IMG/VR virus record: IMGVR_UViG_3300018432_000009
Location: 1 to 45,607 of that record
DNA: 45,607 bases
Strand: one strand, 5' to 3'
From: a virus
Made by a program: the position numbers and the translations under genes. This document shows positions 45,193 to 45,607 of the stretch, piece after piece (positions within the stretch are counted from its first letter, which is position 1; each line of letters begins with the position of its first letter). The notes under the pieces are model-generated. The model saw nothing but the letters and a program-made list of their open reading frames with translations, had not been told where the DNA came from and did no database searches.

Positions 45193-45606
45193 ATGACAGC
45201 TAGCGAGAAGTGCAAGCTGTGCGGTGCCCGGTTCGATGTGCCGGGCGCCGTCGGCGACCTCGACGACCACATGAAGAACTTCCACCCGGGCAAGTCGAAG
45301 TCGGACAAGGCACCCGACACCGACCTGCCGACGCCCGACGAGGCGGTGGAAGCTCTTCGATCGGCGATCGACCAGATCAGCACGCTCGAGACCGAGAACG
45401 CTGAGCTGCGCGCCGAGATCGAGCAGCTGAAGGGTTCCGACAAGGACGACGATTCCGCGGGAAACGTCACCGACGAGGAGCTCCGCAAGCTCACCAAGCC
45501 TCAGCTCGAGGAGCTGGCAGCGAAGGAGGGGGCGGACCTCTCTGGGGCAAAGACCAATGCCGACCGGGTCGACGCGATCCGCAAGCATCGGTCCGCGACC
45601 AGCTGA
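45193..45606 (+). CDS. C2H2-type zinc-finger / coiled-coil / HeH-domain protein
   Basis: A 137-residue protein starting 3 bp after the capsid stop. Residues ~7-31 match C-x2-C-x15-H-x4-H (CKLC ... H ... H). A Glu-rich coiled coil follows (~60-80: 'ISTLETENAELRAEIEQLKG'), then a HeH/SAP-like end ('LTKPQLEELAAKEG'). The gene at 2109 shares both end domains with identical finger spacing. It contains the parS-like ATTCCGCGGGAAAC (45452-45465). Its role beside capsid and connector genes is unknown. Confidence 0.7.
   Translation: MTASEKCKLCGARFDVPGAVGDLDDHMKNFHPGKSKSDKAPDTDLPTPDEAVEALRSAIDQISTLETENAELRAEIEQLKGSDKDDDSAGNVTDEELRKLTKPQLEELAAKEGADLSGAKTNADRVDAIRKHRSATS
45452..45465. repeat. parS-like site 7
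   Basis: ATTCCGCGGGAAAC; reverse complement GTTTCCCGCGGAAT. Inside the last gene. Confidence 0.55.
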
Positions 45607-45607
45607 C
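45485..45607. repeat. Direct terminal repeat, right copy
   Basis: Identical to bases 1-123; see left copy. It overlaps the 3' end of the last gene. Confidence 0.95.

Noticed and set aside
1-45607. CRISPR array, insertion sequence, rRNA or complete tRNA genes
   Set aside because: No regularly spaced long direct repeats, transposase genes with end repeats, or RNA gene signatures were seen.

Overview
The window holds what looks like a complete temperate siphovirus (long-tailed phage) genome, cut open at an arbitrary point. The first 123 bases repeat exactly at the end (1-123 = 45485-45607), so the sequence closes into a 45,484-bp circle or terminally redundant molecule, and the cut falls inside a gene. 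The DNA is GC-rich and densely packed, with most genes joined by ATGA, GTGA or TGATG overlaps. A large serine integrase paired with a phiC31 gp3-like directionality factor, a GT87-like membrane protein and several apparently leaderless promoters fit an actinobacterial or similar high-GC host. The sequence alone does not name the host.

Layout, read round the circle. Lysis and packaging (33.5-39.1 kb, plus): small membrane proteins, amidase endolysin, holin candidates, small and large terminase. Head (39.1-45.6 kb): portal, MuF-like protein, a minus-strand zinc protein, protease/scaffold, DUF2190-like decoration protein, major capsid protein, zinc-finger/HeH protein. Connector and tail (0.1-10.3 kb): connectors, gp10-like protein, tail terminator, tube, G/GT chaperones with a -1 slippery site, tape measure, distal tail, hub/fibre. 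A minus-strand cassette follows (10.3-11.8 kb) with a GT87-like membrane protein and a membrane-anchored zinc ribbon.

Immunity (12.0-12.7 kb): divergent repressor and Cro-like genes whose starts are 3 bp apart. Early and replication genes (12.8-30.8 kb): PD-(D/E)XK nuclease, directionality factor, SSB, metallopeptidase-like protein, a run of small Cys-rich proteins, HTH proteins, a ParB-like protein, a frameshifted HD phosphohydrolase, a HerA-like ATPase and a RepA-like ATPase, followed at once by iteron-like repeats and a hairpin (candidate origin), then VRR-NUC and many small proteins. A minus-strand HicAB-like toxin-antitoxin pair and the serine integrase close the region (30.8-33.2 kb).

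The most striking non-coding signals are: (1) seven parS-like 14-mers (consensus RTTYCCCGCGRAAN) spread around the circle in a genome that encodes ParB but no visible ParA; (2) iterons beside the RepA-like gene; (3) two identical 13-bp palindromes, each 12 bp before a -10-like hexamer and 7 nt before an ATG, which look like a phage-specific late promoter; and (4) a compact switch with overlapping, near-leaderless promoters.
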